A program made the translations under genes and the position numbers. DNA of 59,358 nt, from NCBI RefSeq assembly GCF_900185725.1, contig NZ_FYAU01000002.1:1-59358 (forward strand), in the 5' to 3' direction. Origin of the DNA: Stappia sp. TSB10P1A (GTDB taxonomy: Bacteria; Pseudomonadota; Alphaproteobacteria; Rhizobiales; Stappiaceae). The notes under the pieces were generated by a model. The model ran no database searches and was not told the origin of the DNA. It saw nothing but the letters and a program-made list of their open reading frames with translations. Positions 1-9,007 of this stretch are shown piece after piece; the stretch's first letter is position 1; each line of letters begins with the position of its first letter.

Positions 1-1560
1 GACGCGCCGCGGCCGCTGGCCGGCGACCGCCGCGAGGGCCCGCGCGCCGACACGCCGCGCAGCCGCCGCGAGGACCTGGCGGAGGATCTGGCCGAGGACC
101 TGCGCGCCGACATGCGAGCCGCCGCTCCCGCCGAGGCGGATGCGGACGAGGCCGGCGCCAAGGGCGGCGGCAGGCTGTTTTCCGCCGGTGGCCGCCGCGC
201 CGTGATGCTGGCCGCCGCCGCCGTCATCATCGCCGTCGGCGCCCTGCAGATCTTCAAGCTGGTCTCGCCGGGTGACCGCGACGTTGCGGCGCTCGCCTCT
301 CCGCCGGCCATCGAGACGACGGCCGAGGCCCCCGCCGCCATCGCCGCCGACAAGCCGGCTGCGCAGATCGCGAGCGCCGAGGTGCTGGCGCGCGCGGCAA
401 CCGAGACATCGCCACCGAACGAGACGCCCGCTGCCCGTAGCGCCATGCCGCAGGCCGAGGCGCCCGCCGACGCGGACAGGCCGGCGGCGGCGGACGGCAG
501 CGGCATTGCCGGCGAGCCGACGCCCGATTTCGCCTTCGCGCCTCCCGCACTGTCGGGCGACGGGTTTTCGGCCGCGCCCGGCGCGCTTGCCGCGCCGCTT
601 CCCGGGTCGCAATTCCAGGCGCCGGGCAGCGCTCCGGCCTCGCTCGACATCGCGGCGCTGCCGCCCGCTTCGGTGCCGGGCGCTGCCATCGGCGGCATCC
701 CCGCGGAAGCCGGCCCGATCGCGCTGCGCCAGGCGGCGGCCAGCGGCGATCCGGCCGCGCTCTTCGCCATCGCCGTCAACTACACGGAAGGCACCGGCGT
801 GCAGCCGGACCTGAAACTGGCTGCCAGCTACTATCGCAAGGCCGCCGATGCAGGCCTTGCCCCCGCCCAGTACCGTCTCGGCAGCCTCTACGAGAAGGGG
901 CGCGGGGTGGAGAAGAACCTGGAGACGGCGCGCGACTGGTATCGCCGCGCCGCCGAGCAGGGCAACGCCAAGGCCGCGCACAACCTCGCCGTGCTCTATG
1001 CCGAGGGACCGTCCGGCACGCCGGAGTTCAACGACGCCGCCTACTGGTTCAAGAAGGCCGCCAATTTCGGCCTGGCCGACAGCCAGTACAATCTCGGCAT
1101 CCTCTATGCCCGGGGGCTCGGCCTCGAGAAGAACCTGGTGGAAAGCTACAAGTGGTTCGCCCTTGCCGCGCGCCAGGGCGACCGGGACGCCGGCAACAAG
1201 CGCGACGAACTGGCCAACATGCTCTCGCGCGAGCAACTGGCCGAGGCGCGCATCGCCGTCGAGACCTGGAAGGAAGCGCCCCGCGCCATGTCGGCCAACC
1301 AGGTGGAGTTCAACCCGGCCTGGAGCGTGCCGGCGGAGACCGAGGCCCCGCGCGCCAGCGTTGCGGCCGACCCGCGCGAACTGGTGATGAGCGTGCAGAA
1401 GCTGCTGGCCGAGCGGGGCTACGATCCGGGCACGCCGGACGGCCAGGCCGGACCGCGCACCCGAGAGGCGGTGCGCGCGTTCCAGGAGGCCAGCGGCCTG
1501 CCGGTGACCGGCACGATCTCGCCGGAACTGGTGAAGGCGCTGGCCGGGGAATCGATCTGA
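1..1560 (+). CDS. podJ: PodJ-like polar localization factor, C-terminal part (5' truncated by window)
   Basis: The frame is open from the first base of the window with no stop, so the true start lies upstream; the first in-window ATG is at 112. Counting from that ATG, one membrane segment sits at about residues 29-47 after a short charged stretch. An Ala/Pro-rich linker follows, then four Sel1/TPR-like repeats at about 206-360 and a peptidoglycan-binding_1 domain at about 424-478. The order membrane segment, periplasmic Sel1 repeats, peptidoglycan-binding domain is that of the PodJ C-terminus, which anchors polar organelle and division factors in alphaproteobacteria. The cytoplasmic coiled-coil half expected for PodJ would be upstream and is not visible. 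It could instead be another Sel1/peptidoglycan-binding protein; the PodJ assignment is inference from architecture. Confidence 0.75.
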   Translation, partial: DAPRPLAGDRREGPRADTPRSRREDLAEDLAEDLRADMRAAAPAEADADEAGAKGGGRLFSAGGRRAVMLAAAAVIIAVGALQIFKLVSPGDRDVAALASPPAIETTAEAPAAIAADKPAAQIASAEVLARAATETSPPNETPAARSAMPQAEAPADADRPAAADGSGIAGEPTPDFAFAPPALSGDGFSAAPGALAAPLPGSQFQAPGSAPASLDIAALPPASVPGAAIGGIPAEAGPIALRQAAASGDPAALFAIAVNYTEGTGVQPDLKLAASYYRKAADAGLAPAQYRLGSLYEKGRGVEKNLETARDWYRRAAEQGNAKAAHNLAVLYAEGPSGTPEFNDAAYWFKKAANFGLADSQYNLGILYARGLGLEKNLVESYKWFALAARQGDRDAGNKRDELANMLSREQLAEARIAVETWKEAPRAMSANQVEFNPAWSVPAETEAPRASVAADPRELVMSVQKLLAERGYDPGTPDGQAGPRTREAVRAFQEASGLPVTGTISPELVKALAGESI

Positions 1561-1568
1561 TCCGGCAC

Positions 1569-1591
1569 CTCCCGCCGCATCCAGGCGGGAG
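1569..1591. terminator. stem-loop after podJ-like gene
   Basis: An 8-bp perfect stem CTCCCGCC/GGCGGGAG with a 7-nt loop lies 8 bases after the podJ-like stop. There is no T-tract, so it is only a possible terminator or mRNA 3' stabiliser. Confidence 0.4.
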
Positions 1592-1639
1592 ACCGGACGG
1601 GGACGGGAAAGGGTGCGGCGCGCTTTTGCCCGTTTCACG

Positions 1640-1669
1640 TTGACACAAGGGAAGGTCGCAGGCTTTATC
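1640..1669 (+). promoter_or_regulatory. sigma70-like promoter for the TSUP/TIGR02186 pair
   Basis: TTGACA at 1640-1645 is followed after 17-18 bases by CTTTAT/TTTATC (1663-1669), the only good -35/-10 pair in the 234-base gap before the TSUP gene. The leader would be about 120 bases long. This is inferred from consensus only. Confidence 0.45.
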
Positions 1670-1794
1670 CTCTGGAAAAGCATGGGCTTCCGGGGGGCTG
1701 CGCGTTTGCCTGCCACGGGCAGCGGACGCAGCGGGTCATTTCGTCAATCTTCACGCCGCCGGTCGGGGACGGGCGGCCAATCCGCCGGTGTGCC

Positions 1795-2730
1795 GTGCAA
1801 GTTTACCTGCCCATCGCCGAATTGCCGATCAACATGTTCATGGTGTTCGGGATGGGCGGCGCCGTGGGGTTCCTGTCGGGCCTGTTCGGCATCGGCGGCG
1901 GCTTCCTGCTCACCCCGCTGCTGATCTTCTCAGGCATACCGCCGGCCATCTCCGTCGCCACCGTCGCCAGCCAGATCGTCGCCTCGTCGACCTCCGGGGT
2001 CGTCGCCTATTGGCGGCGCCAGATGATCGACTTCAAGCTCGCCTGGGTGCTGCTGATCGGCGGTGTGCTGGGCTCGGCGTTCGGCGTCTGGCTGTTCGGC
2101 ATCCTGCAGACGGTCGGCCAGCTCGACCTTGTCATCTCGCTGTCCTACGTCACCTTCCTCAGCACCATCGGCGGGCTGATGCTGTTCGAGTCGCTGCGCG
2201 CCATGGCCCGGCGGCGCTCGGGCGCCATCGTGACGGCGCGCCGGCCCGGCCAGCACAACTGGGTGCACGGCCTGCCGCTGAAGATGCGGTTCTACCGCTC
2301 GCGCCTCTATGTCAGCGTCATCCCGATCATCGGGCTCGGCGCGATCATCGGCTTCCTCGGCGCGGTGCTCGGCATCGGCGGCGGCTTCATGATGGTGCCG
2401 GCGCTGATCTATCTTCTGCGGGTGCCGACCAACATCGTCATCGGCACCTCGCTGCTGCAGGTCCTGGTGACCATGGCGGCGGCGACCGTGCTGCATGCGA
2501 TGTCGACCCAGTCGGTCGATATCGTGCTGGCCTTGCTGCTGATGGTCGGCGGCGTCATCGGCGCCCAGTTCGGCGCGCGCATGGGCCAGAAGCTGCGCGG
2601 CGACCAGTTGCGCCTGCTGCTGGCGCTGCTGGTGCTGAGCGTCGGTGTCCGCTTCGCGGTGAACCTGCTGGTCGAGCCCGACGAGCTCTATGCGGTCGAT
2701 GCGGCCCCGATCCTGGAGCCGGCGAAATGA
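1795..2730 (+). CDS. TSUP (TauE/SafE) family membrane permease
   Basis: A 311-residue polytopic membrane protein with two homologous halves. Each half opens with the TSUP signature: G-LFGIGGGF near residue 31 and G-VLGIGGGF near residue 197. The family exports or imports sulfite, sulfonates or other small organosulfur anions across the inner membrane; substrate cannot be read here. A GTG start at 1795 is chosen because the N-terminus MQVYLPIAELP is typical of the alphaproteobacterial subgroup; an ATG at 1834 would clip it. It overlaps the next gene by four bases (ATGA), so the two are translationally coupled and probably work together. Confidence 0.85.
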   Translation: MQVYLPIAELPINMFMVFGMGGAVGFLSGLFGIGGGFLLTPLLIFSGIPPAISVATVASQIVASSTSGVVAYWRRQMIDFKLAWVLLIGGVLGSAFGVWLFGILQTVGQLDLVISLSYVTFLSTIGGLMLFESLRAMARRRSGAIVTARRPGQHNWVHGLPLKMRFYRSRLYVSVIPIIGLGAIIGFLGAVLGIGGGFMMVPALIYLLRVPTNIVIGTSLLQVLVTMAAATVLHAMSTQSVDIVLALLLMVGGVIGAQFGARMGQKLRGDQLRLLLALLVLSVGVRFAVNLLVEPDELYAVDAAPILEPAK

Positions 2731-3539
2731 CCGGCCGCCGCCTCGCCCTGCCGCGCTTCGTCCTGCGCCTGGTTCCTGCGCTTGCAGTGCTGGCGGCGGC
2801 GCTGGCGCTGGCGGGCGGCGCCGTGCGGGCGGAGAGCCTGGTCTCGGCCCTGTCGGCCGATGTGGTGCGCATCGAGTCCAACTATACCGGTACCAACATC
2901 GTCGTCTTCGGCGAGATCGCCCGCGACGCGGCGACCGTCGGCCGGCCGGATGCCTACGACATCGCGGTGATCGTCTCCGGTCCGGAAACCGATGTCACGA
3001 CCCGCCGCAAGGGGCGCTTTCTCGGCATCTGGGTGAACCGGGATTCGGAGGTCTTCGCCGACGTGCCGAGCTTCCTCGCCGTGCACACGACCCGGCCCGC
3101 CCATGAACTGGCGCCGCGTCCGCTGCTGGAGGAGCACCGCATCGGCCTGCGCTACCTCAACCTGCGGATCGCGCGCGCCTCCAATGTGCCGATCGGCGAC
3201 CGCAGCAATTTCCGCGCCGCCTTCCTGCGCCTGCGCCTTGCCAGCGGGCTTTATGCGGAACGCTATGGCGTCATCGATTTCCTGAGCGAGTCGCTGTTCC
3301 GCACGTCGGTGCCGCTGCCGGCCAACATCCCGGTCGGCGACTACAGGGTGACGGTCTATCTGCTGCAGGGCGGTACCCTGCTGGCCGAGCAGGAACTGCC
3401 GCTGCGCGTCGCCAAGACCGGCTTCGAGCAGCACACCCACTGGTTCGCGCACCAGTATTCGGCGGCCTACGGCCTGCTGGCCGTGCTGCTGGCGGTGTTC
3501 ACCGGCTGGCTGGCCGGAGTGATCTTCCGCCGCGATTGA
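2727..3539 (+). CDS. TIGR02186-type envelope protein coupled to the TSUP permease
   Basis: A 270-residue protein starting at the ATGA overlap with the TSUP stop. It has a signal peptide (Arg-rich start, Ala/Leu core, cut near A-R-A), a soluble periplasmic domain of about 200 residues, and one C-terminal membrane anchor at about 240-262 ending in a short Arg-rich tail. This matches a conserved alphaproteobacterial family (TIGR02186) that sits next to TSUP permeases. The inferred role is an accessory periplasmic subunit of the permease; no catalytic motif is visible. The biochemical function is unknown. Confidence 0.75.
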   Translation: MTGRRLALPRFVLRLVPALAVLAAALALAGGAVRAESLVSALSADVVRIESNYTGTNIVVFGEIARDAATVGRPDAYDIAVIVSGPETDVTTRRKGRFLGIWVNRDSEVFADVPSFLAVHTTRPAHELAPRPLLEEHRIGLRYLNLRIARASNVPIGDRSNFRAAFLRLRLASGLYAERYGVIDFLSESLFRTSVPLPANIPVGDYRVTVYLLQGGTLLAEQELPLRVAKTGFEQHTHWFAHQYSAAYGLLAVLLAVFTGWLAGVIFRRD

Positions 3540-3563
3540 CGCGTATCCGCAGACAGGTGCCTT

Positions 3564-3615
3564 GAGCATATTCTCGTCGTTCAGGTCTTTCCACCTGATC
3601 GATAAGAAAGCGCTC
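3564..3615. repeat. imperfect intergenic palindrome of a Hyphomicrobiales dispersed-repeat type
   Basis: Arms 3564-3586 and 3593-3615 pair at about 17 of 23 positions around a 6-nt loop, beginning GAGC and centred on TCAGGT/ACCTGA. From memory it resembles the short palindromic elements scattered between genes in this order. No second copy was noticed in this window, so the repeat-family assignment is recall, not sequence evidence. Confidence 0.5.
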
Positions 3616-3644
3616 TAGGGCAACGCGAATGTGCGGAGGCGAAC

Positions 3645-4142
3645 GTGGCAGGGAGCAAACCCGATCTCACCCGCTTTGCGGCCCAGCCAGGTCCGGCCGT
3701 CGCCGTGCGGCTCGGCTATGCCGGGCTGCTCCCCTTCGTCTTCGGGGCCGCCTATCTCGGCCTTTCGGCCATTCCGGGCACCGAACTCCCGTTCGCCCGG
3801 ACGGTCGCCTACGCCACCGCTGTCTATGGCGCGGTCATCCTGTCGTTTCTCGGCGGAGTGCGCTGGGGGATCGCAATGGCGGGGCGTCAGCGCGGCATGC
3901 GGGAATTCGCATATTCCGTGCTGCCGTCGCTGGTGGGATGGGTCGCCGCCCTGCTGCCGCCGGTGGTGGCGATGGCGGTGCTGGCAGGCGGCTTCCTGAT
4001 GCAGGGGGGCGGAGACCAGAGAGCCGCGGCCAAAGGGGCACTGCCGCTATGGTACGCCGCCTTGCGACGGCGGCTGAGCGTGGCGGTGACGCTGTCCCTG
4101 CTGGTCGCGGCTGCCGGCCTGCTGCTCGGCGGCATTGCGTAA
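3645..4142 (+). CDS. DUF3429 family inner-membrane protein
   Basis: A 165-residue protein with about four or five hydrophobic segments and the conserved L-S-F-L-G-G-V-R-W-G stretch near residue 70 that marks the DUF3429 family. The GTG start at 3645 is preceded by GGAGG at 3634-3638 with good spacing. Family function is not established; members are small inner-membrane proteins. It stands alone between the dispersed palindrome and the convergent pdeM gene, whose stop is only four bases from its own. Confidence 0.7.
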   Translation: MAGSKPDLTRFAAQPGPAVAVRLGYAGLLPFVFGAAYLGLSAIPGTELPFARTVAYATAVYGAVILSFLGGVRWGIAMAGRQRGMREFAYSVLPSLVGWVAALLPPVVAMAVLAGGFLMQGGGDQRAAAKGALPLWYAALRRRLSVAVTLSLLVAAAGLLLGGIA

Positions 4143-4146
4143 CCGC

Positions 4147-4872
4147 TCAGTCGGCGACGAGGCGGGTGGCGGTGAAGGGGTAGAGCCGGCCTTCGCCGAG
4201 CATGAAGACCGAGAATTCGCGGGCCGGGAAATACGGCCCCCAAGCCTCGTCGAGGACGTTGAGGCCGCCGGTGAAGACGCCGAAGGCGGGCAGCACCAGC
4301 CGGGTGCCGTCGGTGGCGAAGCACGGCCGGCGCACGCTGCGGCCATAGCGGCGGATGCGGGCGGCCGGGTGCAGATGTCCGGCGATCTCGCCCAGCGGCG
4401 AGTCGCCGTGAGGTTCGTGGCGGAAGACAAGCCCGCCGAGCGCGACCTCGTCCACCGTCTCGCCGCACAGGCCGACCGGGGCGATGGGGTCGTGATTGCC
4501 GGTCACCCAGATCCACTCCCGCCCGAGCTGCAATGTCGTCAGCATCGCCCGGTAGGCGACCGGAAGCCGGTCGGAGCCTTCCCGGTCGTGGAAGCTGTCG
4601 CCGAGGGCGATCACCCGCGTCGGCTGGAAGGCATCGATGGCCTCGGCCAGTTTTTCCAGCGTCGCGGCCGTGTCGTAGGGGGGAAGCATCAGCCCCTTGC
4701 GGGCGAAGGAGGAGCCTTTCTCGAAGTGCAGATCGGCGACGACGAGCGTGTGCTCGTCCGGCCACCACATGGCACCGCTGTCGTGAAGGCCGACGATTTC
4801 GCCCGCGATGGAGATGTCGTGACACACGGGTGCAAAGCGTCGCGCTTCGTTGCGGGCAAGAAACGGCCTCAC
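4147..4872 (-). CDS. pdeM: ligase-associated metallophosphoesterase PdeM
   Basis: A 241-residue calcineurin-like phosphoesterase with the metal-binding motifs in order: VADLHF, ALGDSFHD and VTGNHDP, then late histidines (GHLH). This fits the ligase-associated DNA damage response endonuclease PdeM family (TIGR04123), a Mn-dependent phosphodiesterase acting on nucleic acid. Its ATG overlaps the lhr stop by four bases, so it is the second gene of an lhr-pdeM operon. The divergently placed exonuclease and ligase genes complete the known repair cluster. Confidence 0.9.
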   Translation of the reverse strand: MRPFLARNEARRFAPVCHDISIAGEIVGLHDSGAMWWPDEHTLVVADLHFEKGSSFARKGLMLPPYDTAATLEKLAEAIDAFQPTRVIALGDSFHDREGSDRLPVAYRAMLTTLQLGREWIWVTGNHDPIAPVGLCGETVDEVALGGLVFRHEPHGDSPLGEIAGHLHPAARIRRYGRSVRRPCFATDGTRLVLPAFGVFTGGLNVLDEAWGPYFPAREFSVFMLGEGRLYPFTATRLVAD

Positions 4873-7430
4873 TCCATAGCCTCCTTGACCAGATCGCCAG
4901 CGGCCCCTGCGAGAAGCGCTTCCTGCGCCTCGCCGAACACGGGTTCCTTGCCGATCTCCAGCATCACCGGAACGGCAAGCGGCGAAACCCGCGCAAGCGG
5001 AGTATGCGCGATTCGCCCCCGAATTCGGGCAAGAAGTTCGCCCAATCTGGAGATATCCAGAAGTCCTGTCGCCGCGTCCGCGAAGGTCGCCTGCAGCAGG
5101 ATGTGGTCCGGCTCGTGCCGACGCAGCACGTCATAGATCAGATCGGCGGAGACCGTAACCTGCCGGCCGCTCTTTTCCTGGCCCGGATGGCGCCGCTCGA
5201 TCAGCCCGGCGATCACCGCGCAGGTGCGGAAGGTGCGCTTCATCAGGCTCGATTCCGCCAGCCAGGCGTCGAGATCGTCGCCCAGCATGTCCTCGTCGAA
5301 AAGCTGGTCGAGCGACAATTGGCCGCGTGCGATCAGGGCGTCGAGATCGGCCAGCCCCCACACGGCCAGCGCGTAGTCATTGGCGACGAACCCCATGGGT
5401 TGGGCGCCGATCCGCTCCAGCCGCCGGGTCAGCAGCATGCCGAGCGTCTGGTGGGCGAGCCGCCCCTCGAACGGATAGCAGACGAGATAGTGCTTGTCCG
5501 CGCGCGGGAAGGTCTCGACCAGCAGCCCGTAGGGCTGCGGCAGGGCCGAGCGCAGCTTCTGGATCTCCAGCCACTCGCGCACCTGGTCCGGCAACTCCCG
5601 CCAGCTCGCCGGGTCGGCGAGCATCGCCCGCACCCCGGCGGCGAGATAGGTGGAGAGCGGAAACTTGCCGCCCTGGTAGGACGGGATCTTCGGCGCCTCG
5701 GCGCGGGCGCGCGAGACATAGGCCTCGTTCTCGCGCAGGCCCTCGAAACGCAGGATCTCGCCGGCGAAGAGGAAGGTGTCGCCGAGGGCGAGCTGTTCGA
5801 CGAACCATTCCTCGATCTCGCCGAGCATGCGCCCGCCGCGGCCGATCGGCGTGCGCCGGCCTTCCGACTTCGAGCGCACCAGGCGGACCTTGAGCATCGG
5901 CGCCTCGACGATGGTGCCGACATTGAGCCGGTATTGCTGGGCGACCTTGGGGTGCGACAGGCGAAAGCGCCCGTCCGGCTGCCGCTTCAGCCTTGCGTAG
6001 CGGTCATAGGTCCTGAGCGCATAGCCGCCGGTGGCGACGAAATCGACCACCTGCTCGAAGCGCTCCCAGGAAAGGTCGCGATAGGTCTCGGCCGAGCGGA
6101 TCTCGTCGAACAGCTCCAGCGGGTCGAACGGGCCGGCGCAGGCGCAGCCGAGCACGTGCTGGGCAAGCACGTCGAGCGCGCCCTTGCGCAAGGGGGGCGT
6201 GTCCTGCTTGCCGGCGCGCGAGGCATCGAGCGCGGCCTTGCACTCCAGCACCTCGAACCGGTTGGCCGGCACCAGGATGGCGCGCGAGGGCTCGTCCATG
6301 CGGTGATTGGCGCGGCCGATGCGCTGGGCAAGGCGGCTTGCCCCCTTGGGCGCGCCGACATTGATGACGAGATCGACATCGCCCCAGTCGATGCCAAGGT
6401 CGAGCGAGGAGGTGCAGACGATGGCGCGCAGGGCGCCGGAGGCCATCGCCGCCTCGACCTTGCGCCGCTGGCCGACATCGAGCGAGCCGTGATGCAGGGC
6501 GATCGGCAGGTTGTCCTCGTTGGCGTGCCACAGCGCCTGGAACAGCATTTCCGCCTGCGAGCGCGTGTTGACGAAGACCAGCGAGGTCCGGTGCCGCGCG
6601 ATGATCCGGTAGATGTCGGGCACCGCATGGCGGGCCGAGTGTCCCGACCAGGGCAGCCGCTCGTCGCTGTCGAGGATGGTGATGTCGGGCTCGGCCCCGC
6701 CCGCCACCGTGACGAGGTCGGAGAGCGCGCGGGGCGCGCCCTCGCGCTGCGGCACCAGCCAGGCGCGCAGGTCGTCCGGCTCGGCAACGGTCGCCGACAG
6801 GCCGATTGAGCGCAGGGACGGGGCGATCCGGCGCAGCGCCGCAAGCCCGAGGGCAAGCAGGTCGCCGCGCTTGGAGGTGACCAGCGCATGCAATTCGTCG
6901 AGGATCACCGTGTCGACGCTAGCCAGTATCTCGCGCCCCTGCGCATCCGACAGCAGCAGAGCGATCTGCTCCGGCGTCGTCAGCAGGATGTCGGGCGGGA
7001 CCTGTTTCTGCCGCTGCCGCTTGTGCGCGGGCGTGTCGCCGGTGCGGGTCTCGATGCGGATGTCGAGGCCGATCCCGGCGACGGGAGCCTCCAGGTTGCG
7101 GGCGATATCCACCGCCAGCGCCTTCAGCGGCGAGATATAGAGCGTGTGGACGCCTTGCCGCGCGCCGGCCGAGCCGGGCTTGCGGCGCGGGCGCTGCGAC
7201 AGGGCGACGAGGCTGGGCAGGAAGCCGGCCAGCGTCTTGCCGGCGCCGGTCGGGGCGATCAGGAGCACCGAGTGCCGCGTGCGCGCGGTTTCCAGAAGCT
7301 CGAGCTGATGCGCGCGCGGGCTCCAGCCGCGGCTTTCGAACCAGCGGGAGAAACGTTCCGGCAGCAGGGGCGGCGCGGTGGCATCCATCGGCTTCAGAGA
7401 TAGTTGTTCCGTGTCTGTTCGTCGAGCCAC
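4869..7430 (-). CDS. lhr: Lhr-core type DEXH helicase, ligase-associated
   Basis: An 853-residue superfamily 2 helicase: Walker A APTGAGKT at about 59-66, DELH box in VILDELHAL, motif VI near Q-R-x-G-R-A, then the Lhr winged-helix and core domains. The length fits Lhr-Core rather than the roughly 1,500-residue full Lhr. The family member TIGR04121 is a 3'-to-5' DNA translocase found with a ligase, an MBL exonuclease and PdeM. The start is GTG at 7430 with weak GGAA upstream; an ATG at 7388 is a less likely alternative. Only 41 bases separate it from the divergent exonuclease gene, so one short bidirectional promoter must serve both operons. Confidence 0.9.
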   Translation of the reverse strand: MARRTDTEQLSLKPMDATAPPLLPERFSRWFESRGWSPRAHQLELLETARTRHSVLLIAPTGAGKTLAGFLPSLVALSQRPRRKPGSAGARQGVHTLYISPLKALAVDIARNLEAPVAGIGLDIRIETRTGDTPAHKRQRQKQVPPDILLTTPEQIALLLSDAQGREILASVDTVILDELHALVTSKRGDLLALGLAALRRIAPSLRSIGLSATVAEPDDLRAWLVPQREGAPRALSDLVTVAGGAEPDITILDSDERLPWSGHSARHAVPDIYRIIARHRTSLVFVNTRSQAEMLFQALWHANEDNLPIALHHGSLDVGQRRKVEAAMASGALRAIVCTSSLDLGIDWGDVDLVINVGAPKGASRLAQRIGRANHRMDEPSRAILVPANRFEVLECKAALDASRAGKQDTPPLRKGALDVLAQHVLGCACAGPFDPLELFDEIRSAETYRDLSWERFEQVVDFVATGGYALRTYDRYARLKRQPDGRFRLSHPKVAQQYRLNVGTIVEAPMLKVRLVRSKSEGRRTPIGRGGRMLGEIEEWFVEQLALGDTFLFAGEILRFEGLRENEAYVSRARAEAPKIPSYQGGKFPLSTYLAAGVRAMLADPASWRELPDQVREWLEIQKLRSALPQPYGLLVETFPRADKHYLVCYPFEGRLAHQTLGMLLTRRLERIGAQPMGFVANDYALAVWGLADLDALIARGQLSLDQLFDEDMLGDDLDAWLAESSLMKRTFRTCAVIAGLIERRHPGQEKSGRQVTVSADLIYDVLRRHEPDHILLQATFADAATGLLDISRLGELLARIRGRIAHTPLARVSPLAVPVMLEIGKEPVFGEAQEALLAGAAGDLVKEAME

Positions 7431-7471
7431 GATCCATTCCCAACCGGCCCGAACGCCCCTACATAGGAAAG

Positions 7472-8569
7472 ATGATGCGTGAGGCTTCCTCTTCCGCCGG
7501 GACCGCCGGTGGCGACGTGCTGACCCTGACGGCGGAAGGGCTCTACTGTCCGGCCGGCGGGTTTCACATCGACCCGGTGCGTCCCGTCGAGCGCGCGCTG
7601 GTGACCCATGGCCATGCCGACCATGCGCGCCCGGGCAATGGCGCCGTCTTGGCCTCGCGCGAGACGCTGGACATCATGGCGATCCGCTATGGCGAGGACT
7701 TCGCCGGCAGGCGCCAGCAAGCCCGGCCGGGCGAGGTCCTGCGCATCGGCGAGGTGCGCGTCTCCTTTCATCCGGCCGGCCATGTGCTCGGCTCCATGCA
7801 GGTGAGGATCGAGACGGCGCAGGGCATGCGCACCGTCGTCTCCGGCGACTACAAGCGCCAGGCCGACCCGACCTGCGCCCCCTTCGAACTGCTGGCCTGC
7901 GAGGTCTTCGTCACCGAGGCGACCTTCGGCCTGCCGGTGTTCCGTCATCCGCCGGCCGCCGAGGAGATCGGCAAGCTGCTGAAGAGCCTGTCGCTGTTTC
8001 CGGAGCGGACGCATCTCGTCGGCGCCTATTCGCTGGGCAAGGCGCAGCGGGTGATTGCCGAACTGCGCGCTGCCGGTTACGGGCGCACGATCTACCTGCA
8101 CGGGGCGCTGGAGCGGCTTTGTGCCTATTATCAGGCGCAAGGGATCGACCTCGGCAGCCTCGAGCCGGTCGGGCGGCAGGCGAAGGAACTGGCCGGAGAG
8201 ATCGTGCTGTGCCCGCCGGGGCAGCTTGCCGACCGCTGGGCCCGGCGCTTCGGCGACCCGGTGACGGCGGTGGCCAGCGGCTGGGTGCGGGTGCGGGCGC
8301 GCGCCCGCCAGCGCGGCGCCGAACTGCCGCTGGTGATCTCCGATCATGCGGACTGGGACGGCCTGCGGGAGACGGTGGCGCAGACCGGGGCCGGCGAGAT
8401 ATGGGTTACGCATGGCGCCGAGGACGCTCTCGTCCACTGGTGCCGGCAGCAGGGGCTGGCCGCCCGTCCGCTCAACCTCCTCGGCTATGGCGACGAGGGC
8501 GATGCGGCGGAGCCGGCAGGCAAGGGCAAGGCGGCGGAAACGGCCGCCGGGATCGGGAGCGAGACATGA
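7472..8569 (+). CDS. ligase-associated MBL-fold exonuclease
   Basis: A 365-residue metallo-beta-lactamase/beta-CASP nuclease. The metal motif HGHADH is at residues 46-51 and further ligands follow in AGHVLGS, SGDYK and SDHADWDG. It matches the ligase-associated DNA damage response exonuclease family (TIGR04122), related to Artemis/SNM1 nucleases. AGGAAAG precedes two consecutive ATGs (7472 and 7475); the second has the better spacing. Its TGA overlaps the next gene's ATG (ATGA), linking it to the NTF2-like gene and then to the ligase. Confidence 0.9.
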   Translation: MMREASSSAGTAGGDVLTLTAEGLYCPAGGFHIDPVRPVERALVTHGHADHARPGNGAVLASRETLDIMAIRYGEDFAGRRQQARPGEVLRIGEVRVSFHPAGHVLGSMQVRIETAQGMRTVVSGDYKRQADPTCAPFELLACEVFVTEATFGLPVFRHPPAAEEIGKLLKSLSLFPERTHLVGAYSLGKAQRVIAELRAAGYGRTIYLHGALERLCAYYQAQGIDLGSLEPVGRQAKELAGEIVLCPPGQLADRWARRFGDPVTAVASGWVRVRARARQRGAELPLVISDHADWDGLRETVAQTGAGEIWVTHGAEDALVHWCRQQGLAARPLNLLGYGDEGDAAEPAGKGKAAETAAGIGSET

Positions 8570-8988
8570 GCGAAGAGCAGCGGGAACCGGACGGTCTGGC
8601 GGAGCCGGACGAGGGTTACGACGAGGATCTTCTCGATCTGTTCGACGACTATCGCGAGTCCTTCGAGGACTACGACGCGGAAGGGGTGGCCGACTGCTTC
8701 GCCTATCCGGCGGTGATCTGGCAGTTCGGCAAGGGCAATGTCTTCCAGGACGAGGAGGAACTGCTCGAGAATATCGAGACGCTGTTCGCCGCGCTGGAAA
8801 AGGAAGGGGTGGTGACCTCGGCCTTCGACATTCTCTCCGCCCATGTGGAGGGCGATGCCGCCATGGCGACGCTCACCTGGACCCAGTCGGACGCCGACGG
8901 CGAGCCGGTGATCGAGTTCACCTGCCACTACCATCTGATCTATGACGGCGATGCCTGGCGCATCGCCATGATCGTCAACGAGCCCTGA
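8566..8988 (+). CDS. NTF2-like/SnoaL-fold protein embedded in the repair operon
   Basis: A 140-residue acidic protein. The first 30 residues are a Glu/Asp-rich lead. The rest has the layout of a small NTF2-like cone fold (SnoaL/DUF4440 type): helix with F-x-D-Y, then D-C-F-A-Y-P, then strands ending H-Y-H-L-I-Y-D-G-D-A-W-R-I. No catalytic triad is evident. It overlaps the exonuclease stop by four bases and lies 19 bases before the ligase, so it is co-translated with repair enzymes. It is not one of the four canonical products of this cluster; its role is unknown. Confidence 0.75.
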   Translation: MSEEQREPDGLAEPDEGYDEDLLDLFDDYRESFEDYDAEGVADCFAYPAVIWQFGKGNVFQDEEELLENIETLFAALEKEGVVTSAFDILSAHVEGDAAMATLTWTQSDADGEPVIEFTCHYHLIYDGDAWRIAMIVNEP

Positions 8989-9007
8989 GGCGCTCCGGCG
9001 AGGGACG

